36,803 nucleotides of DNA from an uncultured Pseudomonadota bacterium (GTDB lineage: Bacteria > Myxococcota_A > UBA796 > GCA-2862545), in NCBI GenBank assembly GCA_913061235.1, contig CAJXTB010000038.1, positions 1-36,803 on the forward strand, given 5' to 3'. The position numbers were made by a program, and so were the translations under genes. Position 1 is the stretch's first letter, and every line of letters begins with the position of its first letter. Of the stretch, positions 10,917-19,307 are shown in pieces. The notes beneath the pieces are model-generated. The model worked only from the letters and a program-made list of their open reading frames with translations. It had not been told where the DNA came from and did not search any database.

Positions 10917-11537
10917 TCACGCTCGTGGGGTAAATGAGCCGCCGTACACAGGAAGCTCTTGCCGTCTGCACACCCGCTCCCGTCTCGACCGAGCGTCCCC
11001 ACGCGGCGGAGCGGCTGTGGGCTGCCAGTCTGTCAGTAAGCCCTCAATAAACATCCACAGGCCATACACGTCCGTTGAAATAGTCAACACGCCTCCCGGA
11101 GCCAGGGCACGTGCGACGTCAGCCACGAAGGCCGGTCCAAACAGGACATGGTTGCCATTTTCGGTGGGTGTCGGAAACCAGATGTCCACTTGGCTGAGAC
11201 GGGCTGGTGGTAGGACGGTAGCGAAGACAGTGCGGGCGTCCATCGCCCACAGATAGGCATTCTCAGGTGCCGCGGACTTGGCGCGTTCGACCTTCCTCCG
11301 ACGAATCTCAAGCCCCACCCAACGGGTGTCCGGGAAGGTGTGAGCGTGGTCAATGAGCACGGTGGCGTTGTCCATTCCGACTTCGAGCGCGACCGGGCCA
11401 GGTGCGTCGATAAAGGCATGAAAGGCGTCGACCGTGGCACGGTGCTTGGGCTGTTCGAGCAGTAGGCTGCCATACAGCGCGCCGGGCACACGACCGCTTG
11501 TGCCTCGTTCACGAGTTGTAGGGGGCTTCCAGGACAT
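10917..11537 (-). CDS. Divergent TrmB-like SAM-dependent methyltransferase
   Basis: The 206-residue product from the ATG at 11537 has the length and layout of tRNA (guanine-N7)-methyltransferases. Landmarks are LEVGMDNATVL (about 51-61) for SAM motif I, WVGLEIRRRKVERA, MDARTVF, VDIWFPTP (about 117-124), ALAPGGVLTISTD and VYGLWM. However, the usual GFGxG loop reads GMDNAT, and the signature FPDPWPK plus the Lys/Arg-rich segment after it is replaced by FPTPTENGNH. It may be a paralogue with an altered substrate or lowered activity. A longer frame up to 11627 exists but adds a hydrophobic stretch unlike the family and starts with GTG. It is convergent with the secreted protein gene. Confidence 0.75.
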   Translation of the reverse strand: MSWKPPTTRERGTSGRVPGALYGSLLLEQPKHRATVDAFHAFIDAPGPVALEVGMDNATVLIDHAHTFPDTRWVGLEIRRRKVERAKSAAPENAYLWAMDARTVFATVLPPARLSQVDIWFPTPTENGNHVLFGPAFVADVARALAPGGVLTISTDVYGLWMFIEGLLTDWQPTAAPPRGDARSRRERVCRRQELPVYGGSFTPRA

Positions 11538-11756
11538 GACCGCGCATACAACGACCCCAAGCAGTACGCCAGGACAGGCTGCGAGACTCTCAAACCACAA
11601 CCACTGACACACATCAGATGGCCACACACCCTTTGTGTTGTGCAGGCTCAGCCAGCTGCGTTCCGAGACGCAGCCGCCCGATGGTTCCCGACCCGTGCAC
11701 CTCTCTGGAGTCTGAATGGGTGCCGTCGCCAGAGTGCACGACGTCCCGAACCTGCG

Positions 11757-12131
11757 CTACAAGCTGCCAGACAGGACGATGAATGCAAGGAGCACCACGA
11801 GCACCACGGCGAGCAAGGTCAGGAAGAGCTGGACGGAAATCAGTCGACCGGTGGTGTCATCCAACAAAATGGTTCCAACGGTATCATCATCAAAATTGAC
11901 GTTGGGCCACACCCGACCGCGCATGACGGCCGCCACAATGACCGGAAGAACGCCAAGAAAAACGCCTGAATATGCGAGTGCAAACAGAATCCAAGCGTCC
12001 TGTCGCGGTGCCTCTTCGCCCTTGTACATCATGGCTTTGATACCGCCTACCGCGCCAGCAATGACGAGGTACAGCCACACCAACAGGACGACCACGTAGG
12101 GCAACAACATGCAAATGACCGAGCCGCCCAT
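11757..12131 (-). CDS. Small integral membrane protein, three predicted TM segments
   Basis: The ATG at 12131 follows AAAGGA at a proper distance and gives 124 residues; the longer frame upstream lacks support. Hydrophobic segments lie at about residues 5-28 (ICMLLPYVVVLLVWLYLVIAGAVGG), 48-70 (ILFALAYSGVFLGVLPVIVAAVM) and 100-122 (LFLTLLAVVLVVLLAFIVL). A soluble loop NVNFDDDTVGTILLDDTTG sits between the second and third. I do not recognise a family. It is divergent from the DUF3703 gene, with 175 bases between starts. Confidence 0.7.
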   Translation of the reverse strand: MGGSVICMLLPYVVVLLVWLYLVIAGAVGGIKAMMYKGEEAPRQDAWILFALAYSGVFLGVLPVIVAAVMRGRVWPNVNFDDDTVGTILLDDTTGRLISVQLFLTLLAVVLVVLLAFIVLSGSL

Positions 12132-12149
12132 AAAACTGTCCTTTGGCTT

Positions 12150-12170
12150 TTGAGCAGCCTTACCGCTCAA
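12150..12170. promoter_or_regulatory. 6-bp inverted repeat in the divergent promoter region
   Basis: TTGAGC (12150-12155) and GCTCAA (12165-12170) are inverted around a nine-base spacer, just upstream of the membrane protein start. It is a possible operator, of weak significance. Confidence 0.25.
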
Positions 12171-12306
12171 TAACCACAGTACACCAAGTGACGGAACCCA
12201 CCTACCTGCGGTCGGAAGTCCCATGGCTTCGAAGCGGGTGCCCCTTCCCTTCAGACGCGGGCAGTCACGCCGGTGAGCGTTATTGGCACAGTGGAGGACA
12301 TCCGAG

Positions 12307-12696
12307 ATGGCATCCCGGTATTCGCAACGCGTTGCCCCATTCATGAAGCAAGAACTAGAACAGGCCCGGCGAGCCAAGGATGACGGTCGCCCTGACCAAG
12401 AGTTCCTTCATCTCGAGCGAGCACACGTACTGGGTCAGGCCTCGACCTACTGGCATGTCTCGGTTCACCTGGCGATGCTGACGTGGGGCGTACACAACCG
12501 TGACCTGCGAGAGGTTCTTGGACAGATGTTCCGGGTTGTCGGTGCTGCTACCAAGACCATGGTGGGTCTCATCCCCCACGGCAATACCGGAGGAGCATCC
12601 GTCAGTCCCTTTCAGCCGATGCCCATCGCTCCGGACCTGGCGGCTCTCATCCAACGCGCGCAACAGGATGGACACACCAACCAACCTCCACAGTGA
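12307..12696 (+). CDS. DUF3703 family protein
   Basis: This 129-residue protein carries the features I associate with DUF3703: FLHLERAHVLGQ, VHLAMLTWGVHNRDLREVLGQ, RVVGAATKTMVGLIPHGNTGGA and SPFQPMPIAPDLA. The function of the family is not known. The ATG at 12307 has GGAGG about nine bases upstream and was preferred over an upstream TTG. Conserved His residues (HLERAHV, HVSVHLAM) could bind metal, which is inference. Confidence 0.85.
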   Translation: MASRYSQRVAPFMKQELEQARRAKDDGRPDQEFLHLERAHVLGQASTYWHVSVHLAMLTWGVHNRDLREVLGQMFRVVGAATKTMVGLIPHGNTGGASVSPFQPMPIAPDLAALIQRAQQDGHTNQPPQ

Positions 12697-12755
12697 TGTC
12701 AAACCCGACGCTGGGCATGCCTGCCCTCGTCGGCATTGGAGCGGCATCGCTCTTT

Positions 12756-13742
12756 TCAGCCGGACGGCGCCACGTGTACGCAGTTTCGCCCTCTGGACTT
12801 TGCAGCGTACAAGGACGCATCTGCCCTGGCCAGCACTTCGTCCAGCGACTCGTCTCCCCCGCCAAAGCCCGCCACGCCCACGCTGGCCGTGACCTGAAAC
12901 GGCCCCCTGGAGGTATCGACCACTAGGGCTGCGAGCGCCGCACGCAAGCGTTCTGCTACCACCAACGCGTGTTCGAGTGACACGTCCACCATCAACACAG
13001 TGAACTCGTCCCCACCCTGGCGAAACAACATGTCCGAGGCCCTGAGTCCGTCGTCACAGGCCTTCACAACAGCTTGGAGAACGCGGTCTCCAGCATCATG
13101 GCCGCCGCTGTCGTTAATCTGCTTGAAGTGGTCGAGGTCCAGCGTCACTACCGCCATAGGCACCCCACTACGCCGCGTACGCGCCATCTCCCGCTTGCCC
13201 ATGGCCACCAACATCCGTCGATTCGACGCCCCAGTCAGTGGGTCTGTCAACGCCGTGCGACGCAGCTCGAGCTCTCGGACCACTATCTTGCCCAAATCCA
13301 CCAGGGCTTCTTGTTGGATGGTCGTGAGCTCCCGGGGTTGATGGTCGATGACGCACAGCGTGCCCACTCGAAAATCTCCCGCCAGAGCCAGAGGCACACC
13401 AAAGTAGAAGACGACTCGGGGGTCTCCGACCACAATTGGATTGTCGGAAAAGCGAGGATCTACACGGGCGTCGCGCACTACGAACGGCTCGGTGCCCAAC
13501 ACGGCGTGGCCGCAGAAGCTGACCTCCCGCGAGGTCTGTTGCGCGTCGAGGCCGGTACGTGCCTTAAACCACTGACGGTCGGAGTCCACCAGGCTTATCA
13601 GAGCTACAGGAACTCCGGTGATCGCCGCCGCAATCCTCGTGATTCGGTCAAAGACCTCCTCATGGTCGGTGTCGAGAATATCGAGTTGCTCAAGCGAGCG
13701 AAGTCTTTCAGCTTCACAATTGGGAACAGCTGGTGCCTGCAA
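12756..13742 (-). CDS. GAF-GGDEF diguanylate cyclase
   Basis: This 328-residue protein makes cyclic di-GMP from two GTP. A GAF sensor domain (about 20-160, with RQWFKARTGLD, SFCGHAV, VGTLCVID) precedes a GGDEF domain (about 162-326). The active-site GGDEF is intact (243-247), and the inhibitory RxxD site is present exactly five residues before it (RASD, 234-237), so product feedback is expected. No membrane segment is seen. The start is TTG at 13742 with GGAG five bases upstream; no in-frame ATG occurs before the catalytic domain. Its GAF half is clearly paralogous to that of the hybrid kinase at 22777. Confidence 0.93.
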   Translation of the reverse strand: MQAPAVPNCEAERLRSLEQLDILDTDHEEVFDRITRIAAAITGVPVALISLVDSDRQWFKARTGLDAQQTSREVSFCGHAVLGTEPFVVRDARVDPRFSDNPIVVGDPRVVFYFGVPLALAGDFRVGTLCVIDHQPRELTTIQQEALVDLGKIVVRELELRRTALTDPLTGASNRRMLVAMGKREMARTRRSGVPMAVVTLDLDHFKQINDSGGHDAGDRVLQAVVKACDDGLRASDMLFRQGGDEFTVLMVDVSLEHALVVAERLRAALAALVVDTSRGPFQVTASVGVAGFGGGDESLDEVLARADASLYAAKSRGRNCVHVAPSG

Positions 13743-13912
13743 GAGAACTCCGGTTCAGCCACGCTGGGCAGAACCGTATGACAGGTATTCAAGGCATTTA
13801 CAACCGAAACCGCGTCAATGAAACCTCGACGAAAGGAACTCTTCAGCAGATTTTCATCAGCGTCCTTTGGCGACTCCAACAGCACCGCATCTCATCGGAG
13901 CACGCGGGCCCG

Positions 13913-14395
13913 TCAGCCCATGTCGCGATGGGCATCAATCAGTCGCTTCAGCCCGTAGGGGTCTTGCAGGCCACGGACCATCAGCTCCACGTCGGACTGA
14001 CCCGAGCTGGAGATACCCACATCCCCCGCACTGAACATCTGCTGGGAGGGACGCTGACGGACCGTCACGTTTCGAATGTGGGCGAGCATGACCTCGGAGG
14101 TCCGCTTGGTGAACACACCGCGTGTAAGCGTGACGCGCTTATTGCTGACCACCAAGCGGGTCGTCAGCAACTCCACCCACCACGGAATGAGGACCAACCA
14201 ACCTAGGCCACAAGTGACCAGCCCCACCACGCCCCAGAGCAGCGCCCGGCCTGGGTCCGTGCCGAGTAGCGACGGGCGAAAGGCCTTGAGGTTGTGCTCC
14301 GGCACGCTCAGGCTCACGGGCGCTCCGCATTTTGGACACGCATGCGCTTTGTCGCTGACTTGGCTGCCACACTCTGAACAAGAAACAAGGGCCAT
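13913..14395 (-). CDS. Zinc-ribbon and bacterial PH-domain membrane protein
   Basis: The ATG at 14395 has AGGAGG upstream, giving 160 residues. The N-terminus is a four-Cys zinc ribbon (CSEC at 6-9, CPKC at 20-23). Two adjacent hydrophobic stretches (about 48-78) follow, then a bPH2/DUF304-type domain with TTRLVVSNKRVTLTRGVFTKRTSEVMLAHIRNV and a C-terminal VRGLQDPYGLKRLIDAHR. Such proteins are membrane-anchored with the PH-like domain in the cytosol; their ligand is generally unknown. A longer frame to 14623 has no such ribosome binding site. Confidence 0.88.
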   Translation of the reverse strand: MALVSCSECGSQVSDKAHACPKCGAPVSLSVPEHNLKAFRPSLLGTDPGRALLWGVVGLVTCGLGWLVLIPWWVELLTTRLVVSNKRVTLTRGVFTKRTSEVMLAHIRNVTVRQRPSQQMFSAGDVGISSSGQSDVELMVRGLQDPYGLKRLIDAHRDMG

Positions 14396-14588
14396 TGTGC
14401 CTCCTGCATACAAAGTAATCACCCGCCGAGGCAATTGTGGAGCTGACCGTTGCGATGACGAAACTGCGCTCCACGATGCGACGGCAAGGCTCGTGATTGC
14501 TGAGCGGAGGTCTAGCGCCCAAGGTGCGTCGTAGGCCGTCGCGCCCTGCATCCCCGGGCCGGAGTTCTCCTGTAGGCGGGTGGCTCCC

Positions 14589-16310
14589 CTACTTCGCAGC
14601 TGCGGGCATCTCTTGCTCACCACGGACCAAGCGCCCCGGCATCACACCGGTAGGTACGCCATTGTCCATGGTCTGCTGGCCTGCCACGAAGGTCGCGACG
14701 TAGCCGGTCGCGCGCTGAATCAGACGCCGTCCACCTGCTGGCAAGTCGAAGGCCATCTTGGGCTTTCCGAGGCGCAGATTGTCGTAGTCAATGATGTTCA
14801 AGTCAGCACGGTAGCCGGGCTTGAGCAGGCCGCGGTCGTTCAATCCGTAGAAGACTGCGGTGTCTAGGGTCTGGCGCCGGATGATGTGCTCAACGGCCAG
14901 CTTAGGGCCGCGCGTCCGGTCACGGCCCCAGAAGGTCAGCATGAACGTAGGCATGCCACCGTCGCAGATGGCACCACAGTGGGCACCACCATCAGACAGT
15001 CCCATGCGAACCTGAGGATGGGTGTGCATGCGATGGAGCAGGTCCAGGTTGCCGTCGCTGTAGTTGAACAGCGGGAAGTAGATGAATCCCGTACCGTCCT
15101 CTTCCATCATCATGTCGTAGGCAATCTCCTTCGGACTCTTGCCCAGTGCCTTGGCTTGTGCGGCAATGGACAGCTCCGGAGCGGGCTCGTAGTTGCACTC
15201 GCCAAGGGGAAACATCTTGTTCCAAGACTGGGTGATGTAGGCCTCAAAGACGGTGGGGTCTGCCGCTTCTTCGACAAGCAGTGCCGCACGCGTCTCCGGG
15301 GTCTTTAGTTCCGCAAGCGCCTGGTCCCATGGCAGCTCCGCTAGGCGCTTCCAGGTGTCCGTCAGCAAGAACGGATGCGCGGTTCCGCGCCAGGTCATCA
15401 GAATCCCAATGGCCCGTCCCGCCGACTGCGCGAACACAGGTACCCCGCGCTCGGCCGCGGACTCAATACCCGCAAGACCCTGCTCCCACATGTCAGAGGC
15501 AAAGTCGGTCTGGGACAAGTTGAACACCACCGGACGCCCCGTGGACTCCGCGATTTCCTCTAGCCACGACAGGTCACGCGGTACGGCCATGTGCTCATCT
15601 GCGAGTTCAAAGACACCCGTGCCTGCTTCACCCAGTGCCGATGCGATTCCCTTGAGCTCGCTCACCTCCGCGAAGGTACCGGCCACAAAGACGCCAGCGG
15701 CAGTCCGGTGCAAGGCAGTGCGTGACGTCGAGAAGCCAAGCGCACCCGCGTCCAACGAGGCGCGTAGATGCTGCTTCATCTCGTCGACCTGGGCTTCGGT
15801 GGCCTGTTCGGTCTCGCTCTCGTGGGTGCCCATGACGTACCCACGCAGGGCCGAGTGCGGAACTTGGACGGCGAAGTCGATGGAGTGCGGATGCTTGTCA
15901 ATGGCATCCATGTACTCGGGGAACGTCTCCCAATCCCACTGAATACCCTCGGAAAGTGCGCTACCGGGGATGTCTTCAACGCCTTCCATGACGTTGATTA
16001 GCCAGTCTCGGTCTTCGGCACGACACGGGGCGAAGCCCACGCCGCAGTTGCCCATGACCACTGTGGTGACACCGTGCCAGCCAGATGGTGTGAAGTGTGC
16101 GTCCCACGTGACCTGTCCGTCGTAGTGGGTATGCATGTCGACAAAGCCGGGAGTGACCATCTTTCCAGTCGCATCGACCTCTGTTTCGCCCGGGCCGAGG
16201 TTCGGTCCGACCGCTGCAATGATGCCTCCGACAAAGGCCACATCACCGACGAATGCTGGCTCTCCCGTTCCATCGACAATCGTGCCACCGCGAATAACGA
16301 CATCAAACAT
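14589..16310 (-). CDS. Amidohydrolase, N-acyl-D-amino-acid deacylase-like
   Basis: This 573-residue metal-dependent hydrolase of the amidohydrolase-3 type starts with [16 protein letters not shown]. The metal-binding DMHTHYD motif is at 59-64 and the family signature [10 protein letters not shown] at 88-97. A downstream [14 protein letters not shown] segment carries the conserved catalytic Asp, and the C-terminal [14 protein letters not shown] strand closes the small beta domain. D-aminoacylase-type members hydrolyse N-acyl-D-amino acids, but this subfamily is broad and the substrate is not set by sequence. The ATG at 16310 has AGGAAGG upstream. It is divergent from a TetR regulator 46 bases away and is the likely target of that repressor. 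Confidence 0.87.
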   Translation of the reverse strand: MFDVVIRGGTIVDGTGEPAFVGDVAFVGGIIAAVGPNLGPGETEVDATGKMVTPGFVDMHTHYDGQVTWDAHFTPSGWHGVTTVVMGNCGVGFAPCRAEDRDWLINVMEGVEDIPGSALSEGIQWDWETFPEYMDAIDKHPHSIDFAVQVPHSALRGYVMGTHESETEQATEAQVDEMKQHLRASLDAGALGFSTSRTALHRTAAGVFVAGTFAEVSELKGIASALGEAGTGVFELADEHMAVPRDLSWLEEIAESTGRPVVFNLSQTDFASDMWEQGLAGIESAAERGVPVFAQSAGRAIGILMTWRGTAHPFLLTDTWKRLAELPWDQALAELKTPETRAALLVEEAADPTVFEAYITQSWNKMFPLGECNYEPAPELSIAAQAKALGKSPKEIAYDMMMEEDGTGFIYFPLFNYSDGNLDLLHRMHTHPQVRMGLSDGGAHCGAICDGGMPTFMLTFWGRDRTRGPKLAVEHIIRRQTLDTAVFYGLNDRGLLKPGYRADLNIIDYDNLRLGKPKMAFDLPAGGRRLIQRATGYVATFVAGQQTMDNGVPTGVMPGRLVRGEQEMPAAAK

Positions 16311-16321
16311 GCAGACCTTCC

Positions 16322-16350
16322 TTGACCAAAAAGCGAAACAGATTCATATT
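16322..16350 (+). promoter_or_regulatory. Sigma-70-type promoter of the TetR gene (leaderless transcript)
   Basis: TTGACC (16322-16327) and CATATT (16345-16350) are 17 bases apart. The expected start is at or within a base of the A of the ATG at 16357, which has no ribosome binding site upstream. This points to a leaderless mRNA. Confidence 0.5.
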
Positions 16351-16360
16351 GCGAATATGA
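16344..16360. promoter_or_regulatory. TetR operator candidate
   Basis: TCATATT (16344-16350), three bases GCG, then AATATGA (16354-16360) make a perfect palindrome. It covers the -10 element, the predicted start site and the start codon of the TetR gene, and lies 34 bases before the amidohydrolase ATG. This is a typical place for an autorepressor that also controls a divergent gene. Confidence 0.65.
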
Positions 16361-16989
16361 TTCACTCTTCTACACCACCGACCGGCCGACGGCAACGCAA
16401 TCGTGCCCGAAAGCACACCGCGTACCTCGACCACGCCCTCGCCATCGTGACTGAGGGGGGCCTGGACGCCCTGACCATGCCGGGCCTTGCCGATCGTTCC
16501 GACACGGCCGTTGGCTCTCTGTACCGGTACTTCACCGGCAAAGAGGCCATTGTTGCTGCTCTACAGGTCCGGGCCGTGAGCGCCTTTGTCGGCCACCTTC
16601 TCTCGGAAGTAGGCGAGCGAACAGGGATTGAGGCGCTACAGCAGATCAGCGGCACCTGGGCCAGCTTTCGCACCCTGCAGCCCGCCCAGTTCGGCCTCGC
16701 AGACCGGTCTCTGTCCGACCCGCGGCAGCTGCTAGACGACGCCCAAGAGGCTGCCGTAGCGGAGGCCCTCAGCCCTGCCCTCACCCGAGTTCACCAAGCC
16801 TTCTCCGACGCCCAAGCAGCCGGCACGCTCACTCCTGGTGACGCCACGCTCCGAACCCATGCGCTGTGGGCGGCAATGCACGGTGCGGAACACTTCCGCA
16901 AACGTGAGCAGCGGTCCGGTGTCAAGGCGGACACCCTGCGTGAGACCCTCGTCATGGCCATCCTGACCGGATGGGGCCTTGTCCCGTGA
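16357..16989 (+). CDS. TetR-family transcriptional regulator
   Basis: This 210-residue regulator has an N-terminal HTH (about 20-66) with AYLDHALAIVTEGGLDALTMPGLADRS and the recognition-helix signature TAVGSLYRYFTGKEAIVAAL. The C-terminal ligand domain is helical and variable. The ATG at 16357 lies inside a palindrome that is probably its own operator. The gene is divergent from the amidohydrolase, whose substrate or product may be the inducer. Its TGA overlaps the ATG of hrpB by one base (TGATG), so helicase translation may be coupled to it. Confidence 0.88.
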   Translation: MIHSSTPPTGRRQRNRARKHTAYLDHALAIVTEGGLDALTMPGLADRSDTAVGSLYRYFTGKEAIVAALQVRAVSAFVGHLLSEVGERTGIEALQQISGTWASFRTLQPAQFGLADRSLSDPRQLLDDAQEAAVAEALSPALTRVHQAFSDAQAAGTLTPGDATLRTHALWAAMHGAEHFRKREQRSGVKADTLRETLVMAILTGWGLVP

Positions 16990-19265
16990 TGGACATTCCA
17001 CTCCCCATCGATGCGCTGCGGTCAGCATTCGACGCCGTAAAAGGTCCCGTGGTCGTCACCGCGCCCACTGGCAGCGGCAAGTCGAGTCGCGTCCCGACAT
17101 GGTGTGAAGGCCCGGTGCTCGTGGTGGAACCGCGACGCGTGGCCGCTCGCAGCCTGGCCACCTGGCTCGCAGGACCGAAGCTCGGCGTAGACGTCGGGTA
17201 CATCGTACGGGGGGAACGACGCGCCGGGCCCGAGACCTCGATTGTCTACGCCACAACCGGGGTCGCACTCCGGATTCTGGCCGATGCAGAGAGCCGTTAT
17301 CGAACTGTAATCCTGGACGAATTCCATGAGCGCAGTCTCGACTTAGACCTCCTCTTGGCGCTGGTTCCAGGTCGGGCACGGCTCGTGGTGCTGTCGGCGA
17401 CCATTGAAGGAGACCGGGTCGCTGAGCACATTGGTGGGCAACATCTACAAGGCGAAGGTCGCACGTTCCCCGTCGACATTCGGTACACCCGTGACGACCG
17501 CACACTTCCTGAATCCGATGGACTTGCCGCTCGCGTACGCAAAGCGCTGCTCAGCGTCGCTGATGAGCCTGGTGACCGGCTTGTCTTCGTTCCCGGAAAG
17601 GCCGAAATCGACCGCGTATGTCGCGAAATCGGCGACCTTGGTGAGGTGCTGCCGCTGCACGGAGGCCTCCCCCTCGCGGAGCAGTCTCGCGTCTTCAAGA
17701 CCACGGGTCCGCAGCGAATTGTGGTCGCGACCAATGTCGCGGAGACGTCGGTCACCCTCCCGAGAACCCGTGTGGTCATCGACACCGGTCTGGTGCGTAG
17801 GACCCGGTACAAAAACGACCGCGGATACCTGACACTCCTGCCGATTGCCAAGGACTCCGCCGAGCAACGTGCGGGTCGGGCCGGGCGCACAGCACCGGGA
17901 ATCGCACTACGACTCTGGGGTCAGAGCGCGCCTCTGAGCGGGCGCACACCCCCAGAGCTTCAACGGGAGAGTTTAGTCCCCTTGGTGCTCGCGGCCGCGG
18001 CGGCGGGACATCCCCTGCTGGACCTGCCCTTTCTGGACACGCCACCCGAACATGCAGTGGAGACGGCTCGAGAGCACCTGCTGTCCCTCGATGCAATCGA
18101 CGCATCGCACGCCATCACCGAGCGCGGTCGACGCCTGTTCGGCCTGCCGCTGGATGCGCGCCACGGACGACTGTTGATTGAGGGAGAAAGCCGCAACCTG
18201 GCCACCCGAATGGTTGATCTGGTGGCGGTGCTGTCGATGGGGCGAGACCTATTCGAGGCGGCCCCCACCTCAGATGACGATTTGAGAGGCGGGTGCGACG
18301 TCACCGGGCTTCTGCGGGCCATGGAGCTGGGCGACGCCAAGACCCATGCGCTGAACGGATGGGTCCTTCGCGAAGCACGAAAGTCGGCGCGGCGCCTGCG
18401 GCAAGCGCTCGACCTGCCACACGAGTACCGCCCCCTCAACCGTAGAGCCGTGGCCGAGACATTGATGGCGGCGTGGCCGGACTGCGTCCATGTCGTCCGG
18501 CGACGCAAGCGAAAGGTGGCCTGGTCAAACGGCGGTACAGAGATTGATCTCGGTCGTCGCTCTGTGGTCAATGCAGACAAGGTCGACCTCGTTGCGGTCG
18601 TGGGCACGATGGCATTGGGTCACGGCAAAGACGTCACGCTGATTGCCACCTGCGCGATGCCGCTGGTGTCGAGCTGGGTCGTGAATGCCGGAATCGGACG
18701 GGACCGACTAGCCTCGGTCGCCATGACCCGGGGTGCTGCGGTCGGATGCGTCGAGCGGGTCCATGCTGGATACTTACTGGAGAGTCGAGAGATGCCACTC
18801 TCGGGAGAGCTCGCTCGCGAGGCCGTGTGCGCCCTCTTCTTGCGTGGGACCCTGTTCAAGAAGGGTGCCGCCGAGGCACAGCGTCGCTTTGACGCCGCCG
18901 CGCTCGCGGGTGCATTGGACGGTCAACCCCTGCCCTGGCCCGACCTTGAGACCTGGGTGACCGAACGGGTGGCCTCGCTCGGAATCGAGAGTGGTGCCGA
19001 TGTTCAGCTTCTCTCGCGGGACGACTTGTTGCCCGACCTATTGCCAGCGCATCGCATGGAGGAACTCACTCGAGAGTTCCCGCGGGAGCTAACAATGGGC
19101 AAGCTGCGCTTCACCGTGGAACCCGAGCCGCGCTCTCGAAGGGTGACGCTGCACAACCTTGGTCCTCGCATCAAGGCGCTGCCGCCAACGACCTGGCTTC
19201 CCAGGTTCCAGGGCTGGGCAGTACGCATCGAGGACCGTGGCAAACACCAGTGGCTTCGTCGCTGA
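16989..19265 (+). CDS. hrpB: ATP-dependent RNA helicase HrpB
   Basis: This 758-residue DEAH-box helicase matches HrpB in length and motifs: Walker A APTGSGKS (25-32), DEFH with DEFHERSLDLDLLL (110-113 onward), SAT (136-138), TNVAETSVTLP (248-257) and QRAGRAGR (293-300). The HrpB-specific C-terminal region follows, ending in LPPTTWLPRFQGWAVRIEDRGKHQWLRR. HrpB is a putative RNA helicase of the DHX family; its cellular substrate is poorly defined. The ATG at 16989 overlaps the TetR stop, which is better supported than an upstream GTG-type start inside the TetR gene. Confidence 0.95.
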   Translation: MDIPLPIDALRSAFDAVKGPVVVTAPTGSGKSSRVPTWCEGPVLVVEPRRVAARSLATWLAGPKLGVDVGYIVRGERRAGPETSIVYATTGVALRILADAESRYRTVILDEFHERSLDLDLLLALVPGRARLVVLSATIEGDRVAEHIGGQHLQGEGRTFPVDIRYTRDDRTLPESDGLAARVRKALLSVADEPGDRLVFVPGKAEIDRVCREIGDLGEVLPLHGGLPLAEQSRVFKTTGPQRIVVATNVAETSVTLPRTRVVIDTGLVRRTRYKNDRGYLTLLPIAKDSAEQRAGRAGRTAPGIALRLWGQSAPLSGRTPPELQRESLVPLVLAAAAAGHPLLDLPFLDTPPEHAVETAREHLLSLDAIDASHAITERGRRLFGLPLDARHGRLLIEGESRNLATRMVDLVAVLSMGRDLFEAAPTSDDDLRGGCDVTGLLRAMELGDAKTHALNGWVLREARKSARRLRQALDLPHEYRPLNRRAVAETLMAAWPDCVHVVRRRKRKVAWSNGGTEIDLGRRSVVNADKVDLVAVVGTMALGHGKDVTLIATCAMPLVSSWVVNAGIGRDRLASVAMTRGAAVGCVERVHAGYLLESREMPLSGELAREAVCALFLRGTLFKKGAAEAQRRFDAAALAGALDGQPLPWPDLETWVTERVASLGIESGADVQLLSRDDLLPDLLPAHRMEELTREFPRELTMGKLRFTVEPEPRSRRVTLHNLGPRIKALPPTTWLPRFQGWAVRIEDRGKHQWLRR

Positions 19266-19278
19266 ACCAAGACTCCAA

Positions 19279-19294
19279 CCCAGGTCAGCCTGGG
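19279..19294. terminator. Bidirectional hairpin between convergent genes
   Basis: CCCAGG (19279-19284) pairs with CCTGGG (19289-19294) around TCAG, in the 42-base gap between the hrpB stop and the convergent hybrid kinase stop. No U tract is present. Confidence 0.5.
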
Positions 19295-19307
19295 GCGGCC
19301 ACGCCAA

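Noticed and set aside
12283-12300. TTGGCACA as a sigma-54 -24 element before the DUF3703 gene
   Set aside because: No TTGC-like -12 element at the right spacing, and it overlaps the ribosome binding site.
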